A stretch of DNA of 64,000 bases, taken from assembly GCF_013404075.1 (NCBI RefSeq), contig NZ_JACBJQ010000015.1, forward strand, positions 62,001 to 126,000, read 5' to 3'. The notes beneath the pieces were generated by a model that worked only from the letters and a program-made list of their open reading frames with translations, was not told the origin of the DNA and searched no databases. Below, piece after piece: positions 10,520 to 20,522 of the stretch. The position numbers and the translations under genes were made by a program. This DNA is from Mycolicibacterium vinylchloridicum. Its GTDB lineage: Bacteria > Actinomycetota > Actinomycetes > Mycobacteriales > Mycobacteriaceae. Each line of letters starts with the position of its first letter. The stretch's first letter is position 1.

Positions 10520-11754
10520 TGTTCGTTATCGGCATTGCGCTGTTCGCACTCTGCATCCTCATCTCGGTGGCGCTGCACGAGTGCGGTCACATGTGGGTGG
10601 CGCGCGCCACCGGCATGAAGGTGCGCCGCTATTTCGTGGGCTTCGGTCCGACCCTGTGGTCGACGCACCGGCCCAACAAGCTCGGCTCCACCGAGTACGG
10701 CCTCAAGGCCGTCCCGCTCGGCGGCTTCTGCGATATCGCGGGAATGACCTCGGTGGAGGAGCTCAAGCCCGAAGAGCGTCCCTACGCGATGTTCAAGCAG
10801 GACACCTGGAAGCGGGTGGCGGTGCTGTTCGCCGGGCCTGCGATGAACTTCATCATCGGCCTGGTGCTGGTCTACGGGATCGCCGTCGTGTGGGGTCTGC
10901 CGAACCTGCATGCGCCGACGACCGCCGTCGTCGGTGAAACACAGTGTGTCGCAGCAGAAACCACCAAGGGCAAGCTCGACGACTGCACCGGCCCCGGCCC
11001 GGCCGCTTTGGCCGGCATCAAGTCCGGCGATGTGGTGCTCAAGGTCGGCGACACCGATGTGAAGAACTTCGACGAGATGGTCACCGCGGTGCGCAAGGCG
11101 TCGGGCCCGACACCGTTTGTCGTGCAGCGCACCGAAAACGGCGCCACCCGCGAGTTCACCACCACCGTCGACGTCACCCCCACGCAGCGGTTCGCGGCCA
11201 AGGAAAAGGGCGGTGAGCCGGTGCCCACGAGCGTCGGCGCCGTCGGTGTCAGCATGGCGACGTTCCCGCCGACTCAGTACAACGTGCTCACCGCCGTGCC
11301 GGCGACCTTCACCTTCAGCGGTGACCTGGCCGTCGAGCTGGGCAAGTCGCTGGCCAAGATCCCCACCAAGGTCGGCGCCCTGGTCCACTCCATCGGCGGT
11401 GGCGAGCGCGATCCCGAGACACCGATCAGCGTGGTGGGTGCCAGCATCATCGGCGGCGACACGGTCGACCATGGCCTGTGGGTGGCGTTCTGGTTCTTCC
11501 TGGCCCAGCTCAACTTCGTGCTCGGCGCGATCAACCTGGTGCCGCTGCTGCCGTTCGACGGTGGACACATCGCGATCGCCGTGTTCGAGAAGATCCGCAA
11601 CCTCATCCGATCGGCGCGCGGCAGGGTCGCCGCAGCGCCGGTGAACTACCTGAAGCTGATGCCCGCCACCTACGTGATCCTCGTCGTGGTGGTCGGCTAC
11701 ATGCTGCTCACCGTCACCGCCGACCTGGTCAACCCGATCCGACTGTTCCAGTAG
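10516..11754 (+). CDS. rip1: Site-2 intramembrane zinc metalloprotease Rip1 (RseP family)
   Basis: Cleaves membrane anti-sigma factors and other targets within the membrane. In M. tuberculosis it processes anti-sigma factors for SigK, SigL and SigM. It has 412 residues. The zinc motif is HECGH at residues 21-25 in the first helix, and the third ligand region is LPFDGGHIA near the C-terminus. A periplasmic PDZ domain ([19 protein letters not shown]) lies between. The tuberculosis protein has HEFGH; Cys at the variable position is conservative. I used ATG 10516, which overlaps the dxr stop, rather than the longer frame inside dxr. The SigK link fits the fasciclin gene nearby. Confidence 0.95.
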   Translation: MMFVIGIALFALCILISVALHECGHMWVARATGMKVRRYFVGFGPTLWSTHRPNKLGSTEYGLKAVPLGGFCDIAGMTSVEELKPEERPYAMFKQDTWKRVAVLFAGPAMNFIIGLVLVYGIAVVWGLPNLHAPTTAVVGETQCVAAETTKGKLDDCTGPGPAALAGIKSGDVVLKVGDTDVKNFDEMVTAVRKASGPTPFVVQRTENGATREFTTTVDVTPTQRFAAKEKGGEPVPTSVGAVGVSMATFPPTQYNVLTAVPATFTFSGDLAVELGKSLAKIPTKVGALVHSIGGGERDPETPISVVGASIIGGDTVDHGLWVAFWFFLAQLNFVLGAINLVPLLPFDGGHIAIAVFEKIRNLIRSARGRVAAAPVNYLKLMPATYVILVVVVGYMLLTVTADLVNPIRLFQ

Positions 11755-11773
11755 TTAGTTTGGAGATGAAGAC

Positions 11774-12934
11774 GTGACGTCCATTGGCCTGGGTATGCCG
11801 GCCCCGCCCGCACCCGTCCTGGCACCACGCCGCCCGACCCGCCAGCTCATGGTCCGCGACGTCGGTGTCGGCAGCGAGTCCCCGATCTCGGTGCAGTCCA
11901 TGTGCACCACCAAGACTCACGACGTCAACACCACGCTGCAGCAGATCGCCGAGCTGACCGCCGCCGGTTGCGACATCGTCCGGGTGGCCTGCCCCCGCCA
12001 GGAAGATGCCGATGCGCTGGCCGAAATCGCCAAGCACAGCAACATTCCGGTGATCGCCGACATCCACTTCCAGCCCAAGTACATCTTCGCCGCGATCGAT
12101 GCCGGCTGCGCGGCCGTGCGCGTGAACCCCGGCAACATCAAGGAATTCGACGGCCGGGTCGGCGAGGTCGCCAAGGCGGCCGGCGCGGCGGGCATCCCGA
12201 TCCGCATCGGCGTCAATGCCGGCTCGCTGGACAAGCGCTTCATGGAGAAGTACGGCAAGGCCACCCCGGAGGCGCTCGTCGAGTCCGCGCTGTGGGAGGC
12301 CTCGCTGTTCGAGGAGCACGGCTTCGGCGACATCAAGATCAGCGTCAAGCACAACGACCCCGTCGTGATGGTGGCCGCCTATGAGCAGCTGGCCGAAAAG
12401 TGTGACTACCCATTGCATCTCGGCGTGACCGAGGCCGGCCCGGCATTTCAGGGCACGATCAAGTCGGCCGTTGCGTTCGGTGCTTTGTTGTCGCGGGGGA
12501 TCGGTGACACCATCCGGGTGTCGCTGTCGGCCCCGCCCGTCGAAGAGGTCAAGGTCGGCATCCAGATCCTGGAGTCACTGAATCTTCGGCCCCGCGGTCT
12601 GGAGATCGTGTCCTGCCCGTCCTGCGGGCGGGCCCAGGTCGACGTCTACACATTGGCCAACGCGGTCTCGGCTGGTCTGGACGGTCTGGACGTGCCGCTG
12701 CGGGTGGCGGTGATGGGTTGCGTCGTGAACGGTCCGGGTGAGGCGCGTGAAGCCGATCTCGGGGTGGCGTCGGGCAACGGCAAGGGCCAGATCTTCGTCA
12801 AGGGTGAAGTCATCAAGACCGTGCCGGAGGCGCTGATCGTCGAGACGCTGATCGAAGAGGCGATGCGACTTGCTGAAGACCAGCGCGGCACGGATGCATC
12901 TGCCAGCGGTTCGCCGGTGGTGACCGTAAGCTGA
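11774..12934 (+). CDS. ispG: 4-hydroxy-3-methylbut-2-enyl diphosphate synthase (IspG/GcpE)
   Basis: Penultimate MEP-pathway step, converting MEcPP to HMBPP with a 4Fe-4S cluster and reducing power from ferredoxin/flavodoxin. At 386 residues it is typical of the bacterial short form. The N-terminal TIM-barrel part opens with [11 protein letters not shown]...[12 protein letters not shown]. The cluster cysteines lie in [11 protein letters not shown] and [10 protein letters not shown] in the C-terminal domain. GTG start (11774) behind GGAGATG. It follows rip1 by 19 bases. Confidence 0.97.
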   Translation: MTSIGLGMPAPPAPVLAPRRPTRQLMVRDVGVGSESPISVQSMCTTKTHDVNTTLQQIAELTAAGCDIVRVACPRQEDADALAEIAKHSNIPVIADIHFQPKYIFAAIDAGCAAVRVNPGNIKEFDGRVGEVAKAAGAAGIPIRIGVNAGSLDKRFMEKYGKATPEALVESALWEASLFEEHGFGDIKISVKHNDPVVMVAAYEQLAEKCDYPLHLGVTEAGPAFQGTIKSAVAFGALLSRGIGDTIRVSLSAPPVEEVKVGIQILESLNLRPRGLEIVSCPSCGRAQVDVYTLANAVSAGLDGLDVPLRVAVMGCVVNGPGEAREADLGVASGNGKGQIFVKGEVIKTVPEALIVETLIEEAMRLAEDQRGTDASASGSPVVTVS

Positions 12935-12940
12935 TGGCGT

Positions 12941-12955
12941 AACCCCGCAGGGGTT
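12941..12955 (+). terminator. Short hairpin after ispG
   Basis: AACCCC-GCA-GGGGTT followed by TTC. The 6-bp GC-rich stem and short T run resemble a weak intrinsic terminator. The next gene starts 27 bases later in the same direction, so it may only attenuate. Confidence 0.4.
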
Positions 12956-12982
12956 TTCAAAACCTGCCAGAAAGACACCGCC

Positions 12983-13837
12983 ATGTCGGCTCCGCCACTG
13001 TTTCGTCTGACCGACGAACGACGGGTGTCGGTGGTTCGCGATGCCGCGGCGGTGGGCCGGGTGCTCGCCGACGATCCGGTCGGCTCCTGCATGGTGGCTG
13101 CGCGGGTCGCCGACCACGGTGTCGAGCCGCAGGCGATCGGCGGGGAGCTGTGGACACGGCGGCGTGCCGAGGAATCCCTGTGCTACGCCGGGGCCAACCT
13201 CATCCCGCTGCGCGGCGCGCAGCTCGATCTGCACGCGTTCGCCGACAAGGCGATGAGCACTGCGCGGCGGTGTTCGTCGCTGGTCGGCCGGGCCGAGCTG
13301 GTGTTGCCGATGTGGGACCGGCTGCAGCACGCATGGGGTCCGGCCCGCGATGTGCGCGACCACCAACCGCTGATGGCGCTCGGTGTGCCGCCGGCGTGCC
13401 GGATCGACCCGGCGGTGCGCCGGGTGCGGGTCGACGAGCTCGATGCCTATCTGGTGGCTGCCATCGACATGTTCATCGGTGAGGTCGGGATCGATCCGCG
13501 GATCGGTGACGGCGGTCGGGGATACCGGCGGCGCGTCGCCAGCCTGATCGCGGCCGGCCGGGCTTACGCCCGCTTCGAGCAGGGCCAGGTGGTGTTCAAG
13601 GCCGAGGTCGGTTCGCAGTCCCCGGTTGTCGGCCAGATCCAGGGGGTCTGGGTGCATCCCGAGTGGCGCGGCCACGGACTCGGCACCGCGGGCACGGCAG
13701 CGGTGGCCGCCGCGGTGGTCGACGGCGGGCGGATCGCCAGCCTCTACGTCAACAGCTTCAACGCGGTCGCACGGGCGGCCTACGCGCGGGTCGGCTTCGC
13801 CGAAGTCGGCATGTTCGCGACCGTGCTGCTCGACTGA
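12983..13837 (+). CDS. DUF4081 + GNAT acetyltransferase-family protein (Rv2867c-like)
   Basis: A 284-residue protein in two parts. The N-terminal DUF4081-like region has VGSCMVAARVADHGVEP and LCYAGANLIPLRG. The C-terminal GNAT fold has the acetyl-CoA loop WVHPEWRGHGLGTAG (around residues 222-236) and the terminal ARVGFAEVG strand. Its position after ispG matches M. tuberculosis. The substrate is unknown; proteins of this layout may acetylate amino groups on small molecules or proteins. The ATG at 12983 is preceded by a weak AGAAAG. Confidence 0.85.
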   Translation: MSAPPLFRLTDERRVSVVRDAAAVGRVLADDPVGSCMVAARVADHGVEPQAIGGELWTRRRAEESLCYAGANLIPLRGAQLDLHAFADKAMSTARRCSSLVGRAELVLPMWDRLQHAWGPARDVRDHQPLMALGVPPACRIDPAVRRVRVDELDAYLVAAIDMFIGEVGIDPRIGDGGRGYRRRVASLIAAGRAYARFEQGQVVFKAEVGSQSPVVGQIQGVWVHPEWRGHGLGTAGTAAVAAAVVDGGRIASLYVNSFNAVARAAYARVGFAEVGMFATVLLD

Positions 13838-13989
13838 GCGCCGAAGTCAATTTGCTCGATTACAGCCGAGTTGTCTCTGCTTCCGCTTAATATCGCTGTA
13901 GCGCGCCGAAAGTCGCGTACTTGTCGAAAGTCCGTGGCGTGCCGGGGGTTTGCGACCGGCTATTCGCGGTATTGGGTCGGGGGGTCCAA

Positions 13990-15423
13990 ATGCGGTGGTC
14001 TCGCTCTTCTCGTCGGCTCGGTGTGGGTGCCTTGATGGCGCTTGGGTTCGGCGCCTCGATCACTGCGGGATGTGCTGTCGCTGCTGCTGACGCAGGGTCT
14101 GCGGCTGACGGCGCCGCCACATCCGGCGCGGCGCATTCGCGGCAATCCGTTGTGTCGAACCATGTTTCGGCCCGTTCGGCGCAGTCAGCACCAAACTTTG
14201 CTGCGAGCCGCGCCGCCCGGGGGCAACAGCCTAAATCGGTGGTCTCCGGCCGGCGCGCCACCTCGCCGCCGGTAGCCGTCGGCTCCAGCGGACGTCGGGG
14301 GGCTACGCCGGCCACTTCCGAACCTGCCGCGGCGATCACGTCGGCCCGATCGTCGGATAGTGCGACGGCCACCAAAAACGTTTCAGCACTTGCTAATCCG
14401 ATCGGATTTCTGAATTCGATCGCCCGCAAGATCCAAGTCACGTTCTTCAATCGGACACCGACGCTCACCTATGACGGGTCCGATAACGTCATCCACGACG
14501 ACGGCACCATCACCGGGCAGGTCATCGGCGACGATCCCGACGGTGACGCGCTCAAGTACTCCGTGAGCACTGCGGCCAAGGGGACCGTGACGATCGACGG
14601 CAGCGGGAATTTCACGTTCACCCCAGGCGACGGTTTCGTCCCCGCGACCGGCGACATCTTCACCGCGACCGTCAGTGACGCCACCGCCGGGCAATTCCAT
14701 GGGCTGATGGGCTTGCTGGTCCCCGGCTGGGGGTCGACCGCGAAGCTCACCGCGAAGGTGCTCGGAGCGGTCCTGCCGCCCGGCGACCCGGGCGGCGTCG
14801 GGGCTTGGGGGACGCCGTCGCGAACCGCGTACTTCACCGACTGGTCGGTGCTGTCGGATTGGTGGATCTACGAGGGCAGGACCCAGCACGGTAACCGGAC
14901 GGCGAACCAGATCTCGTTCGCCGACGGCATCATGACCCTCAACGGCGACGCTGCCGGCAACGACACCGGCATTGCGTGGGGGCCGGGCCAGAAGTACGGC
15001 GCGTGGGAGGTTCGGGTCAGGATTCCGGCCGGTGCGCCCAACTACGATCCGGTGCTGCTGCTGTGGCCGGACGCCGAAAACTGGCCCACCGGTGGCGAAA
15101 TCGACTTCATGGAGATCTGGGGCGACGGGTCCCGGCAGGCGGTGAATTCGGTGTTGCATTACGGGTCGAGCAACCAGCAGGCCGGCGCAACCAAGGTCGT
15201 CGACGCTACCCAATGGCATACCTACGCGGTGAGTTGGACGCCGACTCAGATCACCACCTACGTCGATGGCACGCCGATTTTCACCACCACCGACACCGCG
15301 ACCTTCCCGCCGGGGCCGATGCATCTGGCGATCCAACTCGACATGCTGGGCCCCGACATTTCCGCGGGCGCACAGATGCACGTTGCGTGGGTCAAGGAGT
15401 ATTCGTACGACTCGTTCACCTGA
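13990..15423 (+). CDS. Secreted glycoside hydrolase family 16 protein with Ig/cadherin-like domain
   Basis: A 477-residue exported protein. After a basic N-terminus and hydrophobic signal (ALMALGFGASITAGCAVAAADA) there is an Ala/Ser-rich stretch to ~residue 135. A VCBS/cadherin-like module follows (GTITGQVIGDDPDGDALKYS ... GTVTIDGSGNFTFTPG). The GH16 domain (residues ~280-477) has the catalytic motif E370-I-D372-F-M-E375, so both acid residues are present. GH16 enzymes cut beta-1,3- or mixed-linkage glucans, agar or similar polysaccharides. The signal contains AGC, which might be a lipobox. It sits between the GNAT gene and the transpeptidase and is not part of the M. tuberculosis order as I recall it. 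Confidence 0.9.
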   Translation: MRWSRSSRRLGVGALMALGFGASITAGCAVAAADAGSAADGAATSGAAHSRQSVVSNHVSARSAQSAPNFAASRAARGQQPKSVVSGRRATSPPVAVGSSGRRGATPATSEPAAAITSARSSDSATATKNVSALANPIGFLNSIARKIQVTFFNRTPTLTYDGSDNVIHDDGTITGQVIGDDPDGDALKYSVSTAAKGTVTIDGSGNFTFTPGDGFVPATGDIFTATVSDATAGQFHGLMGLLVPGWGSTAKLTAKVLGAVLPPGDPGGVGAWGTPSRTAYFTDWSVLSDWWIYEGRTQHGNRTANQISFADGIMTLNGDAAGNDTGIAWGPGQKYGAWEVRVRIPAGAPNYDPVLLLWPDAENWPTGGEIDFMEIWGDGSRQAVNSVLHYGSSNQQAGATKVVDATQWHTYAVSWTPTQITTYVDGTPIFTTTDTATFPPGPMHLAIQLDMLGPDISAGAQMHVAWVKEYSYDSFT

Positions 15424-15505
15424 CGGCTGACGCGTCTCGACTGAACGGCCGGCCGCCGGTGTGTTGGCGCCGGATTCCGGTCACGGGCTCATAACATCTG
15501 TCCCA

Positions 15506-17329
15506 ATGGTTACTTGCACCCCACAGGCAACACGAGTCACAGGAATTGTCGCCATTCTCGCCGTGGTGGCGGCCTCTGCCACGCTGTCGGCGTGCACTCC
15601 GCGCCCCGACGGCCCAGGCCCGGCCGCCGAGAAGTTCTTCGCCGACCTCACCAAGGGCGACACCGCCGCCGCGGCGCAACTGTCCGACCGGCCTGCCGAC
15701 GTCCAGGCCGCTCTCAACGAGGCGTGGGCCGGCCTGCAGGCTACCCACCTCGACGCGCAGGTCCTCGGCTCGCGCTACACCGAGGACACCGGCAGCGTGA
15801 ACTACCGCTTCACCTGGCAACTGCCCAAGAAGCGGACGTGGACCTACGACGGCGTGCTGCAGATGATCCGCGACGAGGGCACCTGGCGGGTGCGCTGGAC
15901 ACCCGCCGGATTGCACCCCAAACTCGGTGAGCACCAGCACTTTACGTTGCGCTCCGACCCCCCGCGGCGGGCCTCGGTCAACGAGCTCGGCGGCACCGAC
16001 GTGCTGGCGCCGGCCAACCTGTATCGCTACCAGCTCGATGCCGCCAAGGCCGGAAGCCAGCTGATGTCGACCTCGCGCGTGGTCGCCGATCAGCTGCGCC
16101 AATTCGACAACACTCTCGACCCGCAACGCCTGGCCGAGCAGGCCAGCTCGTCGAGCAAGCCGCTGGAGCTCGTCACACTGCGGCCGTCCGATCACGACAA
16201 GGTCGGCCAGGCGCTGGACGCCCTGCCCGGCGTGATCGTCACGCCGCAGGCCGATCTGCTGCCCACCGATGATCGCTTCGCCCCGGCTGTGATCAGCCAG
16301 GTGAAGAAGGCGGTGATCGACGAGCTCGACGGCCAGGCCGGCTGGCGGGTGGTCAGCGTGAACCAGAACGGCAACGACGTCGACGTGCTGCAGGAGGTAG
16401 CGCCCACGCCGGCACCGTCGATCTCGATCACGCTGGACCGCTCGGTGCAGAATGCCGCCCAGCACGCCGTCGACACCCAGGGCCGCAAGGCCATGATGGT
16501 CGTCATCAAGCCGTCGACCGGCGAGATCCTGGCGGTGGCCCAGAATGCGGCCGCCGACGCCGACGGACCCGCGGCGACCACCGGTCTCTACCCGCCCGGC
16601 TCGACGTTCAAGATCGTCACCGCGGGTGCGGCCATCGACCGCAACATGGCCACCCCGAACACCCTGCTGGGCTGCCCGGGTGAGATCGACATCGGCCACC
16701 GAACGGTCCCGAACTACAACAAGTTCGACCTCGGTACGGTCCCGATGTCCAAGGCGTTCGCGAATTCGTGCAACACCACCTTCGCCGAGCTGGCCAGCCG
16801 GATGCCGCCGACCGCGCTGACGGTCGCTGCTTCGCAGTACGGCATCGGCCCGGACTACACGATCGACGGACTGACGACGTTGACCGGCACAGTGCCACCG
16901 ACAGTGAACCTGGCCGAACGCACCGAGGACGGCTTCGGCCAGGGCAAGGTTCTGGTCACCCCGTTCGGGATGGCGCTGGCCGCAGCGACGGTTGCGGCCG
17001 GCAAGACACCGAGCCCGCATCTGATCGTGGGCAGCCAGACTGCCGAGACCGGTGATCATCCGCCGATCACGCCGGCCATGATCGAGGGCTTGCGCCCGAT
17101 GATGCGGCAGGTCGTCACCAACGGCACCGCCAAGGACATCAGCGACGCCGGCGATGTGCGCGGCAAGACCGGTGAGGCCGAATTCGAGGGCGGCTCGCAC
17201 GCCTGGTTCGCCGGCTATCGCGGTGACCTGGCATTCGCGGCGCTGATCGTGGGCGGCGGCAGTTCGGAGTACGCGGTGCGAATGGTCAAGATGATGTTCA
17301 GCGAGCTGCCGACCGACTATCTGGCCTGA
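15506..17329 (+). CDS. Penicillin-binding lipoprotein, transpeptidase (Rv2864c-like)
   Basis: A class B type transpeptidase of 607 residues that cross-links peptidoglycan on the outer face of the membrane. Signal peptide with lipobox LSAC (Cys ~30), an NTF2-like MecA_N domain (AAEKFFADLTKGD), a PBP dimer region, then the catalytic domain: S366 in STFK, S421 in SCN, and K554 in KTG. Length and motif spacing match Rv2864c (about 603 residues), which occupies the same syntenic place. ATG 15506 was chosen because the signal peptide starts there. Confidence 0.95.
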   Translation: MVTCTPQATRVTGIVAILAVVAASATLSACTPRPDGPGPAAEKFFADLTKGDTAAAAQLSDRPADVQAALNEAWAGLQATHLDAQVLGSRYTEDTGSVNYRFTWQLPKKRTWTYDGVLQMIRDEGTWRVRWTPAGLHPKLGEHQHFTLRSDPPRRASVNELGGTDVLAPANLYRYQLDAAKAGSQLMSTSRVVADQLRQFDNTLDPQRLAEQASSSSKPLELVTLRPSDHDKVGQALDALPGVIVTPQADLLPTDDRFAPAVISQVKKAVIDELDGQAGWRVVSVNQNGNDVDVLQEVAPTPAPSISITLDRSVQNAAQHAVDTQGRKAMMVVIKPSTGEILAVAQNAAADADGPAATTGLYPPGSTFKIVTAGAAIDRNMATPNTLLGCPGEIDIGHRTVPNYNKFDLGTVPMSKAFANSCNTTFAELASRMPPTALTVAASQYGIGPDYTIDGLTTLTGTVPPTVNLAERTEDGFGQGKVLVTPFGMALAAATVAAGKTPSPHLIVGSQTAETGDHPPITPAMIEGLRPMMRQVVTNGTAKDISDAGDVRGKTGEAEFEGGSHAWFAGYRGDLAFAALIVGGGSSEYAVRMVKMMFSELPTDYLA

Positions 17330-17343
17330 GCGGCGCCAACTGG

Positions 17344-17358
17344 ACGCAACCGTTGCGT
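17344..17358 (+). terminator. Small inverted repeat after the transpeptidase gene
   Basis: ACGCAA-CCG-TTGCGT, 15 bases past the stop codon and followed by TAAAT. It is a short stem that may aid termination. The evidence is only the pairing and the position. Confidence 0.3.
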
Positions 17359-17483
17359 TAAATCTTCGGTGCGCCCATACCCATCGCGATCGGCTCCTCG
17401 GATGATGGTGAATATCCGGAGCCGACGTCGTCTCGCGAAGTAGGGGCGAAATCGCGACGGACGGTGGGGGCGGGCCCGTGACA

Positions 17484-17642
17484 ATGGATTGGACTCGGCG
17501 ACGCTGGATCAGATTCCGGCGGCGACTCAGGTACGAGGCTCGCTACGGCGGGGAGGTTCACCCGGTCGCCAAATTTGTGCTTGTCGCACTGGTCGCCGCG
17601 GTCACACTGGCTTTGGCGTTGTACACGTTGAAAGTCACCTGA
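17484..17642 (+). CDS. Small basic single-pass membrane protein (52 aa)
   Basis: An untracked short reading frame. It begins with a very basic stretch (WTRRRWIRFRRRLRYEARYG) and ends with one hydrophobic helix (FVLVALVAAVTLALALY) and TLKVT. The positive-inside rule places the N-terminus in the cytoplasm. An in-frame GTG lies two codons upstream (17478), and GGTGGGGG before it could be the ribosome site. The frame ends 51 bases before the nitronate monooxygenase start. No family is recognised. The coherent charge and helix layout makes a real small protein likely but unproven. Confidence 0.5.
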   Translation: MDWTRRRWIRFRRRLRYEARYGGEVHPVAKFVLVALVAAVTLALALYTLKVT

Positions 17643-17693
17643 CCGCACTCGATTAGCAAGTAGGACAAGCGCTTCAGTGTGTATAGATGAGGC

Positions 17694-18608
17694 GTGACCA
17701 ACCGGATCCAAAGCTTGCTGGGCGTGACCTATCCCGTCGTCCAGGCGCCGATGACCTACATTGCGAGAGCCTCGCTCGCCGCCGCGGTGTCGGAGGCCGG
17801 CGGCCTTGGCGTCATCGAGACGCTCACTGAAGAAGGCCGTGCCGACCTGCTCAAGGTTCGCGATCTCACCGACCGGTCGGTCGGCGCCAACCTGATGATC
17901 CAGGGCTGGAAGAAGGATCCGTCCATCGTCGACGTGCTGGTCGAGGCCGCGGTGCGGCACGTGTTCACGTCCGCTGGCGACCCGGGCCTGTTCACCGCGC
18001 GACTGCACGACGCCGGCATGACGGTCGTGCACGTCGTCGGTTCGCTGAGCGGTGCCCGCAAGGCAGTCGACGCCGGCGTGGACGCCCTGGTGGTCGAGGG
18101 CGTCGAAGGCGGTGGCTTCAAATCTGCGCTCGGTGCCTCGACCATGGTGCTGCTCCCGCTGATCGCCGAGCAGATCGATCTGCCGCTGATCGCCGCCGGG
18201 GGGATCTGCGACGCCCGGTCGACCGCGGCGGCGGTGGTGTTGGGTGCCGAAGGCGTACAGATGGGCACCCGCATGCTGGCCAGCCGCGAAGCGGCCGTGC
18301 ACGCCAACTTCAAGGACGCGATCGTCGCCGCCGACGATGCCGGGACGATCCTGCTCGATCTCCCCGGAAATCCCACGATGCGGGTGCTGCACGTCGGCCT
18401 GGCTCGGCGCGTGGCGACCGAGGGGGCCACCGCTCCGCTGATCAGCGGCGTCACCGAGCTCTACTTCGAGGGCGACATGGAGGCCAGCGTGGCCAACACC
18501 GGCCAGGTGTCGTCGCGCATCGTCGAGGTCCTGCCTGTCGCCGACATCATCCGCAGTACCTGGGTCGAGGCGCAGAGCGCGCTGAGGGGGGCGGCGGCGC
18601 GGCTGTGA
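17694..18608 (+). CDS. Nitronate monooxygenase / FabK-like flavoprotein
   Basis: A 304-residue FMN-dependent TIM-barrel of the 2-nitropropane dioxygenase family, which oxidises alkyl nitronates such as propionate-3-nitronate. Family features are VVQAPMTYIA at the N-terminus, VEGVEGGGF in the middle and the phosphate-binding AAGGICDARSTAAAVVLGAEGVQMGTR. The usual active-site His-G-G motif (EAGGH) is replaced by EGVEGGG, which moves it towards enoyl-ACP-reductase-like or unassigned subgroups. GTG start at 17694. It is convergent with the Rieske gene, one base apart. Confidence 0.85.
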   Translation: MTNRIQSLLGVTYPVVQAPMTYIARASLAAAVSEAGGLGVIETLTEEGRADLLKVRDLTDRSVGANLMIQGWKKDPSIVDVLVEAAVRHVFTSAGDPGLFTARLHDAGMTVVHVVGSLSGARKAVDAGVDALVVEGVEGGGFKSALGASTMVLLPLIAEQIDLPLIAAGGICDARSTAAAVVLGAEGVQMGTRMLASREAAVHANFKDAIVAADDAGTILLDLPGNPTMRVLHVGLARRVATEGATAPLISGVTELYFEGDMEASVANTGQVSSRIVEVLPVADIIRSTWVEAQSALRGAAARL

Positions 18609-18609
18609 A

Positions 18610-18999
18610 TCAGCCGGCGACGACGTCGGCGCCCTGAACCTTCACCGCGACCGGAGCCAGCGGCGTCGCGGCGGGCCCGCGCAGCACCGCGCCGTCGAGC
18701 GCGAATTGGCTGCCGTGGCACGGACAGTTGAGCGTGCCGTCGGTGACCGCGGGCAGCTTGCAGCCGGCATGGGTGCAGCGGGCGACGAAACCCTGGAACA
18801 CCCCCGGCTTGAGCTGGGTGATCACGGTGTCGCCGACGACCTTGCCCGAACCGACCGGGATATCGGCGGTGGCGGCCAGCACCTCACCGGGAGCTGTCGT
18901 CGTCGGCGACGCGGTGAGCTCGCCGGGATTGGTGTTGCAGGCGGCGATCGGCGCGACAGCGGCTCCGATCAAGACGGTCCGGCGCGGCAGATCGAACAT
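18610..18999 (-). CDS. Rieske [2Fe-2S] lipoprotein
   Basis: A 129-residue exported redox protein. It has a twin-Arg-like start (LPRRTVLIGAAVAP) and lipobox IAAC (C21), so it is probably Tat-exported and lipid-anchored. Cluster ligands are C75-T-H77 and C92-P-C-H95; C80 and C94 form the expected disulfide, as in cytochrome b6f-type Rieske domains. It is a stand-alone Rieske domain without an oxygenase partner nearby, so the electron-transfer partner is unknown. Confidence 0.9.
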   Translation of the reverse strand: MFDLPRRTVLIGAAVAPIAACNTNPGELTASPTTTAPGEVLAATADIPVGSGKVVGDTVITQLKPGVFQGFVARCTHAGCKLPAVTDGTLNCPCHGSQFALDGAVLRGPAATPLAPVAVKVQGADVVAG

Positions 19000-19068
19000 C
19001 GGCCCAGGCTAACCGACGGTTGCCGAGATGGGCGTTTGGCCAGGGCGAACAGGTACCGTGGAGTGGCT

Positions 19069-19644
19069 ATGACCGGATTCGACAACACCCCTGCGCTGCG
19101 GGTCTCCGATGCCGACCGCAACGGGACGTTGCGGCGGCTGCACAACGCCGTCGCGTTGGGGCTGATCGACATCGGCGAGTTCGAGGAGCGTTCGGCGCAG
19201 GTGTCGGCGGCCCGGATGCACGCCGACCTCGAGATTCTGGTCGACGACCTGCCCGGTCCCGGGGCCATCGTCACCTCCGCCGCCGACCGGGTCGAACTGC
19301 GCGGCTGGATGGGCTCACTGAAACGGCAGGGGGAGTGGACGGTGCCGACCCGGCTGGCGCTGGTGCGCCGGATGGGCTCGGTCGACCTCGACCTGACCAA
19401 CGCCCGATTCGCCGGGCCCGTCGTCGTCATCGAACTGGACATGGTGCGCGGCTCGGTGGACCTGCGGCTGCCTCCCGGGGCGAGCGCGTCCATCGACGAC
19501 ATCACCGTCTACGCCGGCAGCGCCCGCGACCGCCGCAAGGACGCACCGGCCGAGGGCACTCCACACGTCGTGCTCACCGGTCGGGTGGTCATGGGTTCGG
19601 TCAACGTCCGCGGTCCCAAGCGACCCCTGCTGCGTCGCCATTAG
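19069..19644 (+). CDS. DUF1707 and LiaF-like C-terminal domain protein
   Basis: A 191-residue protein. The N-terminal DUF1707 motif reads [35 protein letters not shown] (residues ~9-45, SHOCT-like). The C-terminal beta-rich repeat region ([33 protein letters not shown]) resembles the cell-wall-active antibiotic response domain of LiaF. No membrane helix is seen. Such proteins are often linked to envelope stress sensing in Actinobacteria; the role here is inference. Start ATG 19069 behind GTGGAG. Confidence 0.85.
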   Translation: MTGFDNTPALRVSDADRNGTLRRLHNAVALGLIDIGEFEERSAQVSAARMHADLEILVDDLPGPGAIVTSAADRVELRGWMGSLKRQGEWTVPTRLALVRRMGSVDLDLTNARFAGPVVVIELDMVRGSVDLRLPPGASASIDDITVYAGSARDRRKDAPAEGTPHVVLTGRVVMGSVNVRGPKRPLLRRH

Positions 19645-19654
19645 GCTGGCCCAC

Positions 19655-20515
19655 ATGCCCGTACGCACTGCACTCCGTCCCGGAGTGGTTTCACCCGAGC
19701 TGCCGGTTCCCCAGGCCATCGAGCGCCCCGAATACGTCGGCAAGTCGACGGTCGCCGAAGGCAGCGAGCCGTGGGTCCAGACCCCCGAAGTCATCGAGAA
19801 AATGCGCATCGCGGGGCGGATCGCCGCCGGGGCGCTGGCCGAGGCGGGAAAGGCGGTCGCGCCCGGGGTGACCACCGACGAGCTCGACCGGATCGCCCAC
19901 AACTACATGATCGATCACGGCGCGTACCCCTCGACGTTGTACTACAAGGGATTTCCGAAGTCGTGTTGCACCTCGCTCAACGAGATCATCTGCCACGGCA
20001 TCCCGGACTCGACGGTGGTGGAGGACGGCGACATCGTCAACATCGACGTGACCGCTTACATCAACGGCGTGCACGGCGACACCAACGCCACGTTCCTGGC
20101 CGGTGACGTCAGCGAGGAGCACCGCCTGCTCGTCGAGCGGACCCACGAGGCCACGATGCGGGCCATCAAGGCCGTCAAGCCCGGCCGGGCCCTGTCGGTG
20201 GTCGGCCGGGTCATCGAAGCGTATGCAAACCGGTTCGGCTACAACGTGGTTCGCGATTTCACCGGTCACGGTATCGGTACCACGTTCCACAACGGTCTGG
20301 TCGTGCTGCACTACGACCAGCCCGAGGTCGAGACCGTGCTGGAGCCGGGGATGACGTTCACCATCGAACCGATGATCAACCTCGGTGCGCTGGACTACGA
20401 AATCTGGGACGACGGCTGGACGGTGGCCACCAAGGACCGCAAGTGGACCGCGCAGTTCGAGCACACCCTTGTCGTGACCGAGGACGGCGCGGAAATCCTG
20501 ACCCTGGCGCCTTAG
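19655..20515 (+). CDS. map: Methionine aminopeptidase, type I
   Basis: Removes N-terminal methionine from nascent proteins. It has 286 residues, with the N-terminal extension ([16 protein letters not shown]) typical of mycobacterial MapB, which carries an SH3-binding-like PxxPxP-type motif. Catalytic metal ligands fall in [19 protein letters not shown], the GHGIGTTFH His, FTIEPMI (Glu) and TAQFEHT (Glu). Synteny matches Rv2861c (mapB). ATG 19655 stands 10 bases past the DUF1707 gene. Confidence 0.96.
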   Translation: MPVRTALRPGVVSPELPVPQAIERPEYVGKSTVAEGSEPWVQTPEVIEKMRIAGRIAAGALAEAGKAVAPGVTTDELDRIAHNYMIDHGAYPSTLYYKGFPKSCCTSLNEIICHGIPDSTVVEDGDIVNIDVTAYINGVHGDTNATFLAGDVSEEHRLLVERTHEATMRAIKAVKPGRALSVVGRVIEAYANRFGYNVVRDFTGHGIGTTFHNGLVVLHYDQPEVETVLEPGMTFTIEPMINLGALDYEIWDDGWTVATKDRKWTAQFEHTLVVTEDGAEILTLAP

Positions 20516-20522
20516 CTGTGGT

